From assembly GCA_029783825.1 (NCBI GenBank), contig JAREIK010000506.1:1066502-1130501 (forward strand): DNA of 64,000 nucleotides, read 5' to 3'. The stretch comes from Sapria himalayana. Its lineage: Eukaryota > Streptophyta > Magnoliopsida > Malpighiales > Rafflesiaceae. Both the position numbers and the translations under genes were made by a program. Below, one piece after another: positions 20,990 through 33,508 of this stretch. The notes below the pieces were generated by a model, which ran no database searches, was not told the origin of the DNA, and saw only the letters and a list, made by a program, of their open reading frames with translations. The first letter of the stretch is position 1; each line of letters begins with the position of its first letter.

Positions 20990-23619
20990 TGTGACTTTAT
21001 TATGCTACCTAATTTTGTGGTTAGATAGTATCCAAATGCTTATTGGAAATGGTATCTCATCAACATAGTTCTACAGGTACATAAATCATTAATTAGTAAA
21101 AAGGACTTTTATGTAGATATTAATCTCATAAAAATTGTATTGGTAGTTTGGTTAATCAATAATGAGATAATATAATTCAAGTAAAAGAGATAATAAAAGA
21201 TTTTGGTATTTCTATTAGATCATAAGGTTTTTCTACTTAATTTTAGTAAAAGTGATAATATTCAAATAATTTGAATTATATTGGATTTTGATACAAAATG
21301 AAGCTTGAGTTGTTATGAAATGACTTTTTTCCCTAAAAGTATACAAGGTGATTATCACTATTAAGTCTATCCTAATGATGATCCTCTCATAGTTATTTCC
21401 TCTTTACTTTACCATCGAGATAACAAATTATCTATGCTAGATAGTCATTCACTAACCTTTTTAAGCAACTCATCAACTAACCTTGTACGTTACTTCATAT
21501 GTACATTATTATTCTCTAGCCTCATGTTTTATAAATATTAATAATTGATGTAGTTTATTTAAAATTTCTGCTTCATAAACATCATATTCACATAATTAAC
21601 ATATGTTTCACTCAAGTTTTATCTATGAAAATTATGAGTAAAAGAAACTCAAAGAGATATCACTACTTTGTGGGTCACAATACACTCATGCATGTCTCAT
21701 GGATTATTTGTCATCATCATCTAGAGTGACGAAGTGACTCCCATACTAAAGATGAAACCTTTAGAAGAATATTCTATATAATATCTACCTTTATTGATAA
21801 TTAGTTCTTTTAAGATATATATATTAGATTGGTGTCTAAAAATATTCGTGCTTTTAGCTTCAAAAGTATCATACTCATAATGATTAATATACTTAAATTT
21901 TAAATTTCAACATATAGGTTTGTCTCATGAATCAGTGTCAGAAGGGTTGTTACTTTCTTTCTAGCAAGTGCATGAGTGCCTCATAGTTTACATATTACCT
22001 TCTACTATGATAACATGCACAAACTCACTAATAGTTAAATCCAAAATTCAAGATCTATTTAATCATCACATCTATTAATTTTCATTCCACAATATAAATC
22101 AAATTTATTTATTAATCACAAAATCATTCATACATCATATATATCAAAATCAGACAAATCTTATTTCTCAATTTAGCCTGACAATTGGGAGAGATTTAAT
22201 GGATTAAAAGAGAATAATTCACATGAATCACTTATCCCAATGATAGCCTTCATGGGAATCTAAAACACAAAATCTAATCCCATACTATTTTTAGTTGATT
22301 GTCCCAAATCCATCCAAGATAGGGGGGTTTAAGAGTTGTGCCCCCTAACTTTATGATCTAGATTATGTCTTATATCCCTTACTTACTCGTAGACCCCCTT
22401 GAGAGTGTGAAATCACCCCTAGGATTGTTTGTTGTGCTTTGCCTTTTTTTTGTTCTTGGAGTAGAAGATTTTCATTATCCACTCCTTTCCTCTTTTCTAA
22501 TCTAATATTTTTGCATTTGTATAAGTGGAAAGTCATGAATTTTGAAAGATACCATGACTTTGGTCTTATTCTTTTGAGTTGGAGGTTATGACTCTAGAAA
22601 TTAAGCATAACTTGGGAATGCATCACAATCTTTCTATAACATGAAGTTATTATTCTGGAAAATATCCATGACTTGTGCCTTTATATCTATAACACAAAAT
22701 CATGACACTAGGAATAATCTTGACTTTGGTATTAGTCTTTCTTATTCATGATATGACCATGTTCCTCAAAATATCCTCTCTTCTACATAATATAATTATG
22801 GCACTTGAAATAGTTATGACACTAGCAATTACCTCTCTTGTGCATAATATGACCATAACACTAAAAATAGCTATGGTGCTAGGAATGTTCTTACTTGTGC
22901 ATAATATAGTCATGGTGCTAAGAATGGTAATGACACTGAGAATGATTATGGCTTTAGGTTTGACCTTTCTTATATATCATATGTTAATGGCACTATAAAT
23001 GGCTATGACATTGGAAATTAGCCCATATCTCAAAGTTGTGGTTTTGCTTTCTCTTGGGAGCAAGAGTCATAACCTCGAGAAGTGATTGTGCTCGAGTAAA
23101 TGCCCTCTATAACATTCTATGTCCAAGAGTTGAAATACTGAATAATTTTCATGCTCTATGCTTAAGTAGTTTTAGTTTTATAATTTTTTGTAGCTCAAAA
23201 ATTATGACTTTATAAAAAGGCGGCCATGAATTTTAACATCAGTAGAGTACTTTGGTATTGTGCCATAAAATTAATTTTATAACTATTTAATTATTATGGG
23301 ACGAGTATGGTAATGACTCCATGGTGATATCATAGGTAAATATAATTTTTTTTATAGTTAAAGAATTGTACTAGTGAGGTAGTAGAGTCACGATGATAAA
23401 AGCAGAGTTTCATTCAAGAATAAATGCTAAAATTGCTCAATAACTCTTAATATACTAAGTTGCTAAATGCCTCCAAAAATAAATAAATTTCATGACTATT
23501 CATCAAAATCTACCAAAATTCTAAAATCATGAAATTGATCTAATTTTAATCATTTGCATACTTACACATCATCTAATAGCACTAAAAATACACAATAATA
23601 TTTGGTAGTTTATTTACCA
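20990..23619 (-). repeat. R1 5' LTR
   Basis: Partner of 14908-17608. It carries the same CATGAC minisatellite at about 22690-23000 (units ending CATAATATGACCAT) and the CACCCCTAGGATTGTTTG block (22415). The open frame 22702-22998 is the minisatellite. The plus-strand right edge reads TTTACCA, i.e. TGGTAAA as LTR start on the minus strand. Confidence 0.82.
22690..23000 (-). repeat. LTR minisatellite in R1 5' LTR
   Basis: About five degenerate units near 60 bp with GTGCATAATATGACCATAAC and GTCATGGTGCTAAGAATGG-type subunits; same array as 16640-16860. Confidence 0.85.
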
Positions 23620-23968
23620 AATAGTAGAGCAAGAGGTCATTCATAATAACCAAGCATTTATTCTATAACTAGCATAACCATAAAAAGGTCATTTAAACTT
23701 CATCACATACAAAATAAATCAACCATCTCTAGTATTTACAATTTACAATATAAATCATATTTTTTGTGCATATTAGAATAGCCTTAAAATTTCATTAAAT
23801 AACCTATCTTCGGGTGCAATTCCAATGGGATCAATATTTGGACTAAAGGACCACATTATTATTTATAAGACTCATATACACGTGGAATAATATTAGATGA
23901 GAAAGCACCACGTAACTAGTTTATGAGATGGTCCTAACCATAAAAATTAGGTATATAACAAAATCACA
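23620..23968 (+). repeat. F1 3' LTR, right portion
   Basis: Resumes the LTR at GAGCAAGAGGTCATTCA, continues as in the F1 5' LTR (2086-2395) and ends AAATCACA at 23968. It is followed directly by gag-protease sequence without primer-binding site or capsid. Confidence 0.7.
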
Positions 23969-24490
23969 ATATCTTCCTTCATCGCATTTTCAAAAGCCAT
24001 GGCCCCCAATGTCACAATATTTTGCAAAGTCATGGTTCTTGATAAAAAGAATGCCCAGCTCAATCCCTTAGTGGTGCTAGAAGAAGAAAAATAATAGAAG
24101 AGAAAATGAAGATTACCTAAAATACTAGAAAGATGAATATGACAAAAAATGATGCTAAAAATAAATATTTTCTAAACCTTCCTTTTCCACAATGTTTTAA
24201 AAAGGGAGAAATTGGATGATCAGTTTCATAAGTATCTCAATGTTTTTTTCATTAGTTTGAAGTAAACATTTTATTTTTTTGAAGTATTATCCCAAATGCT
24301 AAACTAAATATAGTTTGAAGTAAAAGTCATGAAAGATGTCATGAGTAGTAAGAGAAAGTTGGAGGCATATGGAAGTATCAATATGATGGAAAAATATAGT
24401 ATAATTATTCAATGAAAACTTTTGAGAAAATTGAAGGATCCGATAAATTTTAAGATAGCATATATAATTGGGGTGTACACATTTTGAAAG
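23969..24490 (+). pseudogene. F2 gag C-terminal and protease start
   Basis: Begins abruptly after an LTR end. CATGAC-rich linker (24000-24060), then FLNLPFPQCF/KKGEIG-like, KLEAYGSI, KLKDPINF and GVHI before the protease active site. LINE-B interrupts it exactly in the active-site segment (after 24490). The same LTR-to-linker junction is present at 36184. Confidence 0.75.
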
Positions 24491-24506
24491 GTTCTATATG
24501 ATTTTT
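24491..24506. repeat. LINE-B target-site duplication, left copy
   Basis: GTTCTATATGATTTTT, repeated at 25803-25818. The run of T continues to 24510, where the minus-strand poly-A tail begins. Confidence 0.92.
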
Positions 24507-25802
24507 TTTTGATAAGTAATAAAATGTACTATCAAATCTTTACATCCCAACAAAGTTTTAGACTATTATAATCATTTTGAAAAACAACATAAATTTCCGT
24601 TTTAATCTTCATGAGAATCGAGTCTAGATCTTGTGACTTTCCTTCATGCCATCTACGGTTTCTTTCTTTCCATATGTAGTAAACTCTGGCTACAAAAATG
24701 ACTTTACTAATACGGGTTATGGGGGTGTTAGCTGAATATTTTTCTTTTAAGCTTTTGAGGCTTGATGATATGGATTGCATTGAATCTTTGATTTCTATCC
24801 AGCTTTTGAGGTGCTCCAGCGGAGCTTTGGTAAATTGGTATTCAAAGAAGATATGCTTTAGGGATTCTGGTTCTGCACAAAATTCAAATTTCATATTTCT
24901 TGGAGTTATGAATAAACAATCTTTCGTTCTTATTCTTCCTGCCTTGATTATCCAAAGGAAGGCAGCATGTTTCGGAATATTATTGGAAAACCAAATAATT
25001 TCTGCCTAGGGTTTAGATTCCTTTGTGTTCATTCCAGCTATGAATTTTTAGCCTTCAGAAATTATCTTGCCTTTTTCCACCCAAGTATTAAGCAAGAGGA
25101 TTGCTTGCTGTATATTACCCAATTTATTTAATAAGATATCCCTAACCGAAATTAGGGATTTCTAGAATGCAGAATCTTGTTTAGATGCTGAGCAATTCTA
25201 GATATTATCACCTTTTAAATAATAGTGGTAGATCCACCTAATCCATAACGCATCTTCATTATTGTATATTCGCCAGAGACTTTTGATAAAGAAAGCCTTA
25301 TTCCAGAATGATATATCTATTAAGCCCAATCCACCAAAATTTTTATGCATGCATACTTTGTCCCAAGATGCCTTTGGTCGAAATCGACCTAATTTTGAGG
25401 TGCCCCACAACAATCTTTTGCATGCACTCACTAATGCGTTAATTATCGTAGATGGGAGAAGAAAAATTGAAAACCAATATCCATATATCCCCTGAATGAT
25501 AATGCGTTAAATTTCAACCTTCATGTGAAGGAGAGGATCTTCATAGCCCATTGATGGATGGAAGTTGTAATTTTTGATAGCAATGGAGAGAACTGTGTCA
25601 TGATAAGTCTGCTTGAGGAAACTGGAACTCCAAAAAAAATAAAAGAGAGAGAACCCTCAATGAAACCAGATTTTTCTAGAATCTTATTTTTAATCTCTGG
25701 TTTTACCCCTCCAAAGAAAATGTTCGATTTAGAGGAATTGACATACAGGCCTGATGTAGCTGAAAATTCTTCTAGCACTTTCAAGACAGTATCAATGGAA
25801 GA
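24507..25802 (-). mobile_element. LINE-B, 5'-truncated LINE
   Basis: A 1.3-kb minus-strand LINE fragment: poly-A tail (T-run at the left), 3' UTR, then coding sequence for the C-terminal part of ORF2 only. Truncation at 25802 leaves the RT thumb onwards. A 16-bp duplication frames it. The sequence is unlike LINE-A in the same region, so it belongs to another LINE lineage. It splits the F2 protease and is absent from the matching copy at 36.7 kb. Confidence 0.93.
24532..25784 (-). pseudogene. LINE-B ORF2 C-terminal fragment
   Basis: Three minus-strand open stretches in order: 25521-25784 (FSATSGLYVNSSKSNIFFGG, post-YADD RT region), 25198-25431 (KRLLWG ... ASWDKVC ... GGLGLIDI) and 24532-24894 (zf-RVT end and the RNRRWHEGKSQ region). 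Between them are frameshifts and stops. No RNase H is visible. Confidence 0.9.
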
Positions 25803-25818
25803 GTTCTATATGATTTTT
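25803..25818. repeat. LINE-B target-site duplication, right copy
   Basis: Copy of 24491-24506. Confidence 0.92.
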
Positions 25819-26130
25819 AATTAAACATCAACTTGATGTATTTTTCAATAGTACAAAGATTGAATCTCGATAAGATCACTCCAACCACTCTCTCATTGCA
25901 AATGGTTGATAAATCAACTAAGTGCCTAATAGGTATTATTGATGATGTATTAGTTATGGTTGGTGCACTTATTTTTTTTATGGATTTAGTGGTATTGGAT
26001 ATGGAGGAAAATCAACACACTCCATTGATTTTGGGATGACTATTTTTAGCCAAAAGGCATGACTTCATTAATGTCAAGCAGGGATAGTTTATACTTCATA
26101 TAGATGAAGAGCTAGTTAAATTTAACTTTT
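25819..26130 (+). pseudogene. F2 retropepsin remnant, after LINE-B
   Basis: Protease resumes and is the best preserved in the window: SIVQRLNLDKITPTTLSLQM, VDKSTKCLIGIIDDVLV, MDLVVLDMEENQHTPLILG, then a stop where GRPFLA is usual and ILHIDEELVKFNF. About 65 residues are open (25833-26039). The catalytic Asp segment is split by LINE-B. Confidence 0.88.
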
Positions 26131-27005
26131 ACAAAGACATGCAGAGTCCAAATGATGATGAGAAAGATTATTGAATGATAGACAACCTCATCCAAATAGC
26201 AAGGCAACAAAATATTAACTTTAAGTGGTAAGATTTTTTAGAAGACTACTTGCCCAATACAGATGAATAATACGATGTAGAAAAGATATGGAGCTACAAA
26301 ACTGAAGTTGAGACTAAGGAGAATAACTACTATGAAGTTAAGATATTCTTCAAAGCTATAACTTCAAAATGCTCCAAATAAGAGTAATTTGGAGAGGTTA
26401 AAAAAAGGAAAGCAAAATGTTTAAATTCCATTCAAAATTACATGAAGAAAATGATATAGAGGTTTGGAAAAATATATTGGTAGCAAAAGTAGAGGCAACA
26501 TCTCAGCTGGTGGATGATAAATTGATAGAAGAAGATATGGATTTAATAATAATTTTAGAGTATATGAAAGAAGTAAAAACATGATTAGAGGCAACAACAA
26601 AAAATTATGTCTTTAACAAACATCATAACTTTTGAGATACATAAGTTAAAGAAAGAAATTGTGGAGAACCCTAGCACTACAATTTTGGAGATCTAGAAAG
26701 AAAAAGCTCAAAGTATAACCCAAAAAAAAACCATGACAATCCATAAAGTCATGTAATCTATGGAGAATGAAGCCATGATGATCCAAAATGCAATGAAATC
26801 CTAGGAAAGAGAAACAAAAGAAGGAATCCCCAATGGGGAAAACATTGAATATATAACAACACTAAAAGAAAGTTTAGAAAGAAAAGAGAAGGTTAGAGAT
26901 TATACAATGAAGCTAGTCTAGATAGCTAAGATTAGTGATGAAGGTAACAACTCATTAATGGTATAACTATGAATGCTAAATGTACCACTTTATTGGAGGC
27001 AACCA
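26131..27005 (+). pseudogene. F2 Lys/Glu-rich tail and GGAGGCAACC phrase
   Basis: Post-protease segment (DNLIQIARQQNIN, EDYLPNTDE, WSYKTEVE, YYEVK) followed by a Lys/Glu-rich part with two 14-residue-type repeat units (26735-26810: MTIHKVM..., MMIQNAM...), ending MKLV-IAKISDEGNNSLMV and TTGGAGGCAACCAAA (26994-27008). Reverse transcriptase and integrase are missing. Stops and shifts throughout. Confidence 0.78.
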
Positions 27006-29704
27006 AATTTTTTTGTCTGTATGATGTCATGAAATAACTATACTTATTCACACAGATCATTTAGCATAAGTTTTGCAGCCACAAATTTAGTCTCAAAAAT
27101 AAAACCCCATCATGACTCATTTACATATCAACAAAAATAAATAACCCTACCACCTAGATGCAATTTATATTCAAACCGTATCATCATAAATATTTATGTA
27201 AGATGGTTGAAAAATTAATATTCTTATAGAGGGGTAGTAATTGCTCGGGGATGAGTAATCTACTTTAGTATAAAGGTTTGTATGATATGCCCAATACTCA
27301 ATAATACAAGTTATTTTGGATCATGAATGATGTATTTTCAAAGCAAAAGACTTTAAATAGAATTATTTCACTTAATTATAGTTTTGATGGATTATGATGA
27401 ATAATAGTAAAATTAGATAGTTTTTGCATGAAATGTGAAAGTTGGTAGATTCGATGAGTATGAGGGGAGGGAAAAAAATATGTAAAGTCAAATCATTCTT
27501 TGTGTTAATGCTTTGTTACACCTCATTAAGCTTATAAGGTAGTGTTAGTATTTCTTTTTGGCCAAAGCTCTAAATGAATAGTCATGATAATCTTCATAAG
27601 TTATAACTATACCACCTCTTTAACACAATTATTTCATGTCACAATACATTCTTTTTGGCTATAAAACTTTCTTGGAATCTCAACCACACTTACTCATTAT
27701 ATTTAGTATGGTTGTAATATTAATTTTACATCATAAGAACTGAGTACCCCACTAATTCTAAATGCCATGACATCTTCTATTACCATGACTTTTTCATTAC
27801 ATAGTCACCAAGAATAAAGAAAAAATTATGATGCCTTTTTAGTGCCACACCTTTTAACTATAGAGAGTTCTAGAGAGTATTTATTTACGTCACAACTATT
27901 TCTATGACCATGAATTTTTACTCTTGAAAAATAATCAAAGCCATGCCTAATTCCCAGTACAATGACTTTTTGTTATAAAGATGAAATACACATGCTATGA
28001 TCATTCCTAGTGCTATCAATTTGTGTCATAGAGATTAAATACAAAGTTGTATCTATTTCCAATCGTACAAAAATCTAAATCAAGAAAGATGTTGAAGTCA
28101 TGGCTCATTCCCAACATCATGACTTTGTGTTTCAGAGACAAAAATCCAAAGCCACAACATTCCTCAAAAGTGCGACTTTCCACATAAAAATCATACACAA
28201 CCATTCAAGTATAAAAGAAAAAAAAATGATGATAAAATATAGCCTTTTCAAGGGCTCGAGAAAGAATCCAAACAAGGCTAGGATTTGGAAAGCATAAATT
28301 TTCCCAAACATAAAGAAGATCTACAAGCAAAGAGGGAAGAAAGGTGAAACCATAAAACCTGTGAGTGTGAATTTAGACACCCACAAACAAGAATTATGAG
28401 TTTAGAGTTTGATTTCTAGATAATCTTGAGGGATATAATTCAAAATTTGAAATTTCACAAGATATATTTTGAATTATCTAATGTGAATTTCTTCTCAAAA
28501 TCAAGCTAAATTGAGGTTTAGAATTATTATGTTTTATTTTGTGTGATGAAGGCTTAATTAATGGGTTTTTTATATTTGTATTATATTATGGTCTCGTTAT
28601 TGATAGATGTTGTATTTATGTAGAATTGAAATTAGATTTTTATTATTGGTAAGTTTGTGTATGGTTTCATAGCAGATGGTGATAGAAAACTCTTGAAGCA
28701 TATTCATGTCATGCATAATGGTACGAAGAAAGTGATAACCCTTTTAATCATAACATATTTTATAAACCTATTTATTAAAACCTTATGTTGAGGGAAGTTT
28801 AATCATAGATCAATGATGCTTATGATGTTGAAAGTATGAATACTTTTATAAGCCAATCCATAATACATATCTTAGATGAACTAACTCTTAATTGATGTAA
28901 AAAATTTATAGAATATTATTCTACCTTTAGTGTGAAAGTCACATATCCTCTTTGTAGGAAGTGATAGGTAAGCCATGAAATATGCATGAGTAGAGGTGAC
29001 TCATATGGTGGTGACAATATTGAAAGTTACTTTATGTCATATGACTACTACCTGTGATATTTGAAGGAAAGTATAGGTTAATAATAAAAGTATGGAGCAT
29101 ACAATGCCAAAAGTGGAAATGTTTTTATTGCTACATTAGTTTACATCTTTATGACACATGAGGTTAGATTATAAGAATTCATATACCAAGTAGTTATCAA
29201 TGATAGTTGATAAGTTTTGTAAAAGATATAGACATATGAATAACCCTCAAGCATGGATAATTTATTATTTAGTAGTAAAATATCAAGGGGACAACTATAA
29301 GGTAACCATTATTAGGGAAGTCCAATACTTGAGAACCTCCTTGTATGCTAGAATGATACTAATATATTTTCATAATAGTCCAAGCTTTATTTTGTAACTA
29401 AATAAAATAACAATCAGGTAATTTAGATATGTTTTCATCCGCAATGAAATATACAAACCTTAGAATCTAAGAGTCTTACTTAAAATTCAATTTTATCCTT
29501 TCAAATAGAGAAATAAATGATTCATAGTTGGTTGATTAAACTACCTAGAAAATCTCTATGGGATTGATATCTTGATGAAAGTCCACTTTATTACTTGTAA
29601 ATCCCATATATTTGCGAGACTAATTATATGAGACACCCCCACTCAACAAGCTTTTAAGACATTACACATTCTTAAAAATTGGGCATCATAACAAAGTTTC
29701 AACA
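27006..29704 (+). repeat. F2 3' UTR and 3' LTR
   Basis: 3' non-coding to about 27300-27385, then LTR. The LTR has CATGAC-rich repeats of a second type (27760-28200; units like CATGACTTTGTGTTACAGAGAC), the GATAGGTAAGCCATGAAA block (28960), and ends near ACAAAGTTTCAACA (29704). Directly after it comes hAT1 sequence; there is no primer-binding site, as expected for a 3' LTR. Confidence 0.75.
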
Positions 29705-30941
29705 ATCATTTATTGTGAACTTATGATAATATATATAATGTAATTTTTCTTCTTGGTACTTGGAATTTAACTCAATGAACTCATACATAATTTGGTTCTA
29801 GTCATGTTTCTCTTATAATTTTCTTATCAAGTCTTTTTAAATGAATAAAAGATTTATATTATGGATTTATCTATTGTTGGAATATAACCAAATACTGCTA
29901 ATGTTGGTTGAGATGATTAAAATTATTAAATACTATAAAACCCTAGTTCTATGAGCAATGCAAATGTTCATGGTAGTCATGATACTATTGAAATGCATAC
30001 AAAAAAGGCCAAAGCCTGGATATCTGATGTGTAGAATTTTTAGTGAAAATTAGGGTGGGTAAGGGTAACACTAAGAATGGAAAAAAAATTATAAATATAA
30101 AGATTGTGAGAAATAATATAGTTGTTCAGTAAATGGAGAACTTCCCACCTAGCACATCACATTCCTAGAAGTCACATAGCACCTCAATTTAATGATATAG
30201 TAGTGATGTTAATTGATCATGAAGAGAAGTTGAGAAAAAGAAAATTTGACTTTAAAAACAATCAAATCATATTAGCTCATTGATTATTGCACATGATCTA
30301 CATTCCAGCATTGATAAATGAAGGGTGGAAATACCAAATATTTTTAAATGAAGATTGTAAATATATTTTTTGAAGAAAAATTAAAAGTTTTGTGATGAAG
30401 AGATATTAGATTGAGAAAAAATTGAAGCAACAACATAGCCAAATTCTAGTTAGAGTATGTTTGACTTCTAATTATTGGACCAAATGCACCAATATTGGAT
30501 ATATCTTTGACTACACATTATGGTGATAAGGATTGGAAGAAAAATATTTCCCACATAAAAATTTTACACATTGGACATGATTTGGTAATGAAGGTGCTTG
30601 AATTTTAAAAGACAAACGAATAGAAATGAAAATATTTTTTATTATATTGGATAATGCATCTTCAAGTGATAAACATGCAAAATATTTGGAAAGAATAGCT
30701 ATGCTTATTAGATAGATTGTTACTTAATGAAGAACTCTTTCATATTAGATGTTCTACCCATATCTTAAACCTTATTGTTCAAGATTATTTTATAGTTTAT
30801 GGTGATGCATTGCATAAAATCAAGTGAAGTGTGCATTAAATATAGACATCAAAGAGTAGGAAGAACACATTTTTTCAATGTGATGAACATGTTGGTGGTG
30901 ATTGATACTTTAGTTGGCCTAAGTTCATACTGTATTGTTGT
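29705..30941 (+). pseudogene. hAT1 transposase, N-terminal half, copy A
   Basis: hAT-family (RICESLEEPER/Tam3-like) DNA transposase remnant with stops and frameshifts. 29960-30190: MSNANVHGSHDTIE start, then a BED zinc-finger trace (YKYKDCEK ... HITFL). 30280-30310: IAHDLHSS. 30455-30660: LTS-YWTKCTNIGYI, HYGDKDWKKN, and LDNASSSDKHAKY (the LDNASxN motif). 30720-30900: RCSTHILNLIVQDYF and ALHKIK. It ends at 30941, where an inverted LTR begins. The family's C-terminal half is not next to it. Confidence 0.82.
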
Positions 30942-32390
30942 TATGACATTATCATAATGCCTAATTTTCTGGATTAGTTAATATCCAAAAATCTCATTGG
31001 GTGAGAGTCTTTTATCTATCAATTTTCCCAAATATATGTGTCGTACAATTAGTAAAGTGGACTTTCATATAGATATTGATCTCATATGAATTATATAGAC
31101 AATTTGATCAACCAACTATTAGTCAACTACTATTTTAGTTGAAAGGATAAGACCGAGTGTTTGCTAAGATTCTTAGATCCTAGGGTTGGTCTATTTTATA
31201 ATATTTGATGCCTTATCTAAATAGTATGAGTATTACATTACTTGGTTATATAATGAATATTGGACTATTGTAAATAATATTGGACTATTCTTAGATTCTA
31301 GGGTTGGACTATTGTAAATATAATGGTGGTTATCAACTATTGGGACATATTAAATGATGGTCACTTCATAGTTATCCTCTCGGTACTTTATCATTGAAAT
31401 GAGAAATTATTTCAAGGGTTATCCACAAATACATACTTTTTAGGGAACTCATCAACTACTTTAGACAATTACTTCATATATGTATTTTCATTATTTGACC
31501 TCATGTGTCACATAGGCATAAACTTATGTGGTAGTAAAAATATTTATACTTTTAGCTTCATAAGCATCATACTCACTTAATTAACATATATTTTATTTCA
31601 AATATTATCGATAGTAGTCATATAATAGAAAGTAACTTGTAGAACTATCATGACCTTATGAGTCACCTATAATCATGTATGTCTCATGGCCCATATATTA
31701 CTATTTATCATGATGACATGTGACTCCTAGATTAAAGGTAAAATCATTAGAAAAATAGTCTATAAATTACCTACATTAATTGAAGGTTAGTATGTCAAAG
31801 GTATATAATGGATTGACTTATAAAAATATTTATACATATAAATCCATTAGCATCAAACTTACATGATTAATTTATCTCAATATTAGATTTTAACATATAG
31901 ATTTATATCGTATATCACAATTGAAAGGGCTATCACTTATTTTATATCATTATATGTGAATATTTTTATAACTTACCTATTACCATCAACAGGATAATAT
32001 GAATAAAATCACCAATAATAAAACCTTAATTATGCTCATGGATCTAACCTAGCGTTGGGAAAAATTATGCTCTCAAACCCTAGATTTTTATCTTTTCTCT
32101 AATGCCCAAGAATCTCATTTCAAAATTTACTTTTACTTGAATGGTTGTGTAAGATGTTTAATTCAAAAGTCATGACTTTTGAGAATATCAAGGCTTCGTC
32201 TACCCATCTTTGTAATACAAAATCATGGCTATAAGAATGATCTATGTATTTGATCTCTTTCTAACTTTAAAATACTATGATATTGGAAATAGTTGCAGCT
32301 ATATATTTCATATTTTTAATACAAAGTTGTGATAGTGGAAATGTACCATGATTTTATCTTTACCAAGGCTATATATTCTCAAGTCAGAGC
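30942..32390 (-). repeat. Inverted LTR fragment after hAT1 copy A
   Basis: Minus-orientation LTR starting TATGACATTA (decayed TGTGAC terminus) and running parallel to 42768-44520. It is lost at about 32390 in CATGAC-rich DNA, where plus-orientation LTR takes over. Confidence 0.75.
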
Positions 32391-32649
32391 CATAACCTAT
32401 TCAAAAATCTATGACTTTTGAGCTATATAAATTTATAACGTGAAAAGTAAACAAGACAAAGTCATGCTAATTATCTAGAGCTATCACTTTTGTATAAAAA
32501 ATATTACAAAGGGTATTTTCTTGAGTACGACCACTTCTCATGGCCATAACTCTTGCCCTTAAAAGAAAGCAAAGTTATGGCTTTGAGGTATGAGGTAATT
32601 TTGAATGCCACATCCATTCATGATATCATAACCATGCCATATATGAGAA

Positions 32650-32945
32650 AGATTAAAGCCAATGTCATGACCATTCATAGTGTCATCACCATAATATGTC
32701 TAAAGAGATCAATCCTAGTGTCATGAGAGTGCCCAATGTCATGACCATATTATGCATGAGAGAGACTAGTCATAGTGTTTCAACCATTCTCAGAATTAGG
32801 ACCATAATATGCACAATAGAAGCTATTTTTAGTGCCATGGCCTTTCAAAGTGTCATGGTCATATTATGTATAAGAGAGACTATTCACAATATCAAAGTCA
32901 TTCCTAACACCATGATAATTTTATGAATAAGACTATAAGAGATTA
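32650..32945 (+). repeat. LTR minisatellite
   Basis: About five degenerate units near 55-60 bp, e.g. GTCATGACCATATTATGCAT and AGAGAGACTAGTCATAGTGT. GTCATGAC occurs exactly at 32664 and 32738. The 76-codon frame 32696-32926 is a by-product. Confidence 0.85.
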
Positions 32946-33275
32946 ATGTCAAAGTCATGTCCATTATGAGCATTGATACTATTTAAAAAAGTCATAAGTA
33001 TAGGACACTTCCTAGCATCATGAAATCGCGTTAGAGAAAGATTAAGATGCATTATTTTAGGGAAGCATCCACTTTCTAGTGTCTAGATCTCTAACTCAAG
33101 TGATCATGGCCTAAGTCATAACATCTTCTGAAATTCATGACTTTCTACTTGAGAAATGTAAAAATATGATAGAATAAAAAAGAAATGAGAAGGAATCACA
33201 ATAAATTTATTTTCCATGCACAAATACAAAAGCAAAATACAGCAAACAACCCTAGAAGTGAGAAAAAGCACCCCA

Positions 33276-33304
<29 letters not shown>
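33276..33304. repeat. Poly-C tract, 29 bp
   Basis: Twenty-nine consecutive C, preceded by CCCCA, in otherwise AT-rich DNA. It marks the deletion point within the LTR. The minus strand is poly-G and could form G-quadruplex structure. Length may be unreliable. Confidence 0.95.
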
Positions 33305-33306
<2 letters not shown>

Positions 33307-33508
33307 CCTTATATATCATTAGGGAAAAAGGACTTTCCGAAACAACCCAATACTCATTTTTATCCATACCCAATATAATTCTAATTATTTGAATATGCAT
33401 CACATGAATTAAATCGATAAATCTTAGAATTTAAGAGTCATGCCAATGAGCTTTTGAAATACTATCTAACTAATAATTTGGATAGTATAATAAATCACAT
33501 TATGTTTT

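Larger units (their letters stand above)
14908..23619 (-). mobile_element. R1, Athila-type LTR element, gag-PR only
   Basis: Best delimited member of the main family, about 8.7 kb. On the minus strand: 5' LTR (20990-23619, 2630 bp), primer-binding site (20961-20980), leader and gag, protease, tail, GGCAACCC phrase, 3' LTR (14908-17608, 2701 bp). The LTR outer ends read TG...CA on the 23619 side (TGGTAAATAA) and ...GTCACA on the other. It interrupts the F1 3' LTR: F1 LTR sequence ends at 14907 and resumes at 23620. RT, RNase H and integrase are absent. No clear 5-bp duplication survives (GATAT against AATAG). Confidence 0.82.
32391..33499 (+). repeat. LTR, plus orientation, internally deleted
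   Basis: Parallel to 50150-52407: TATGACTTTTGAGCTATATAAATTTA, CTTGAGTACGACCACTTC, the minisatellite (32650-32945), then a jump at the poly-C tract (33276-33304) to the LTR end (CATGAATTAAAT..., AATCACA at 33499). About 1 kb of LTR is missing at the poly-C. Confidence 0.75.

Noticed and set aside
14903..23624. 5-bp target duplication for R1 (GATAT / AATAG)
   Set aside because: Too dissimilar to claim; F4 (ATTTA / ATATC) likewise.
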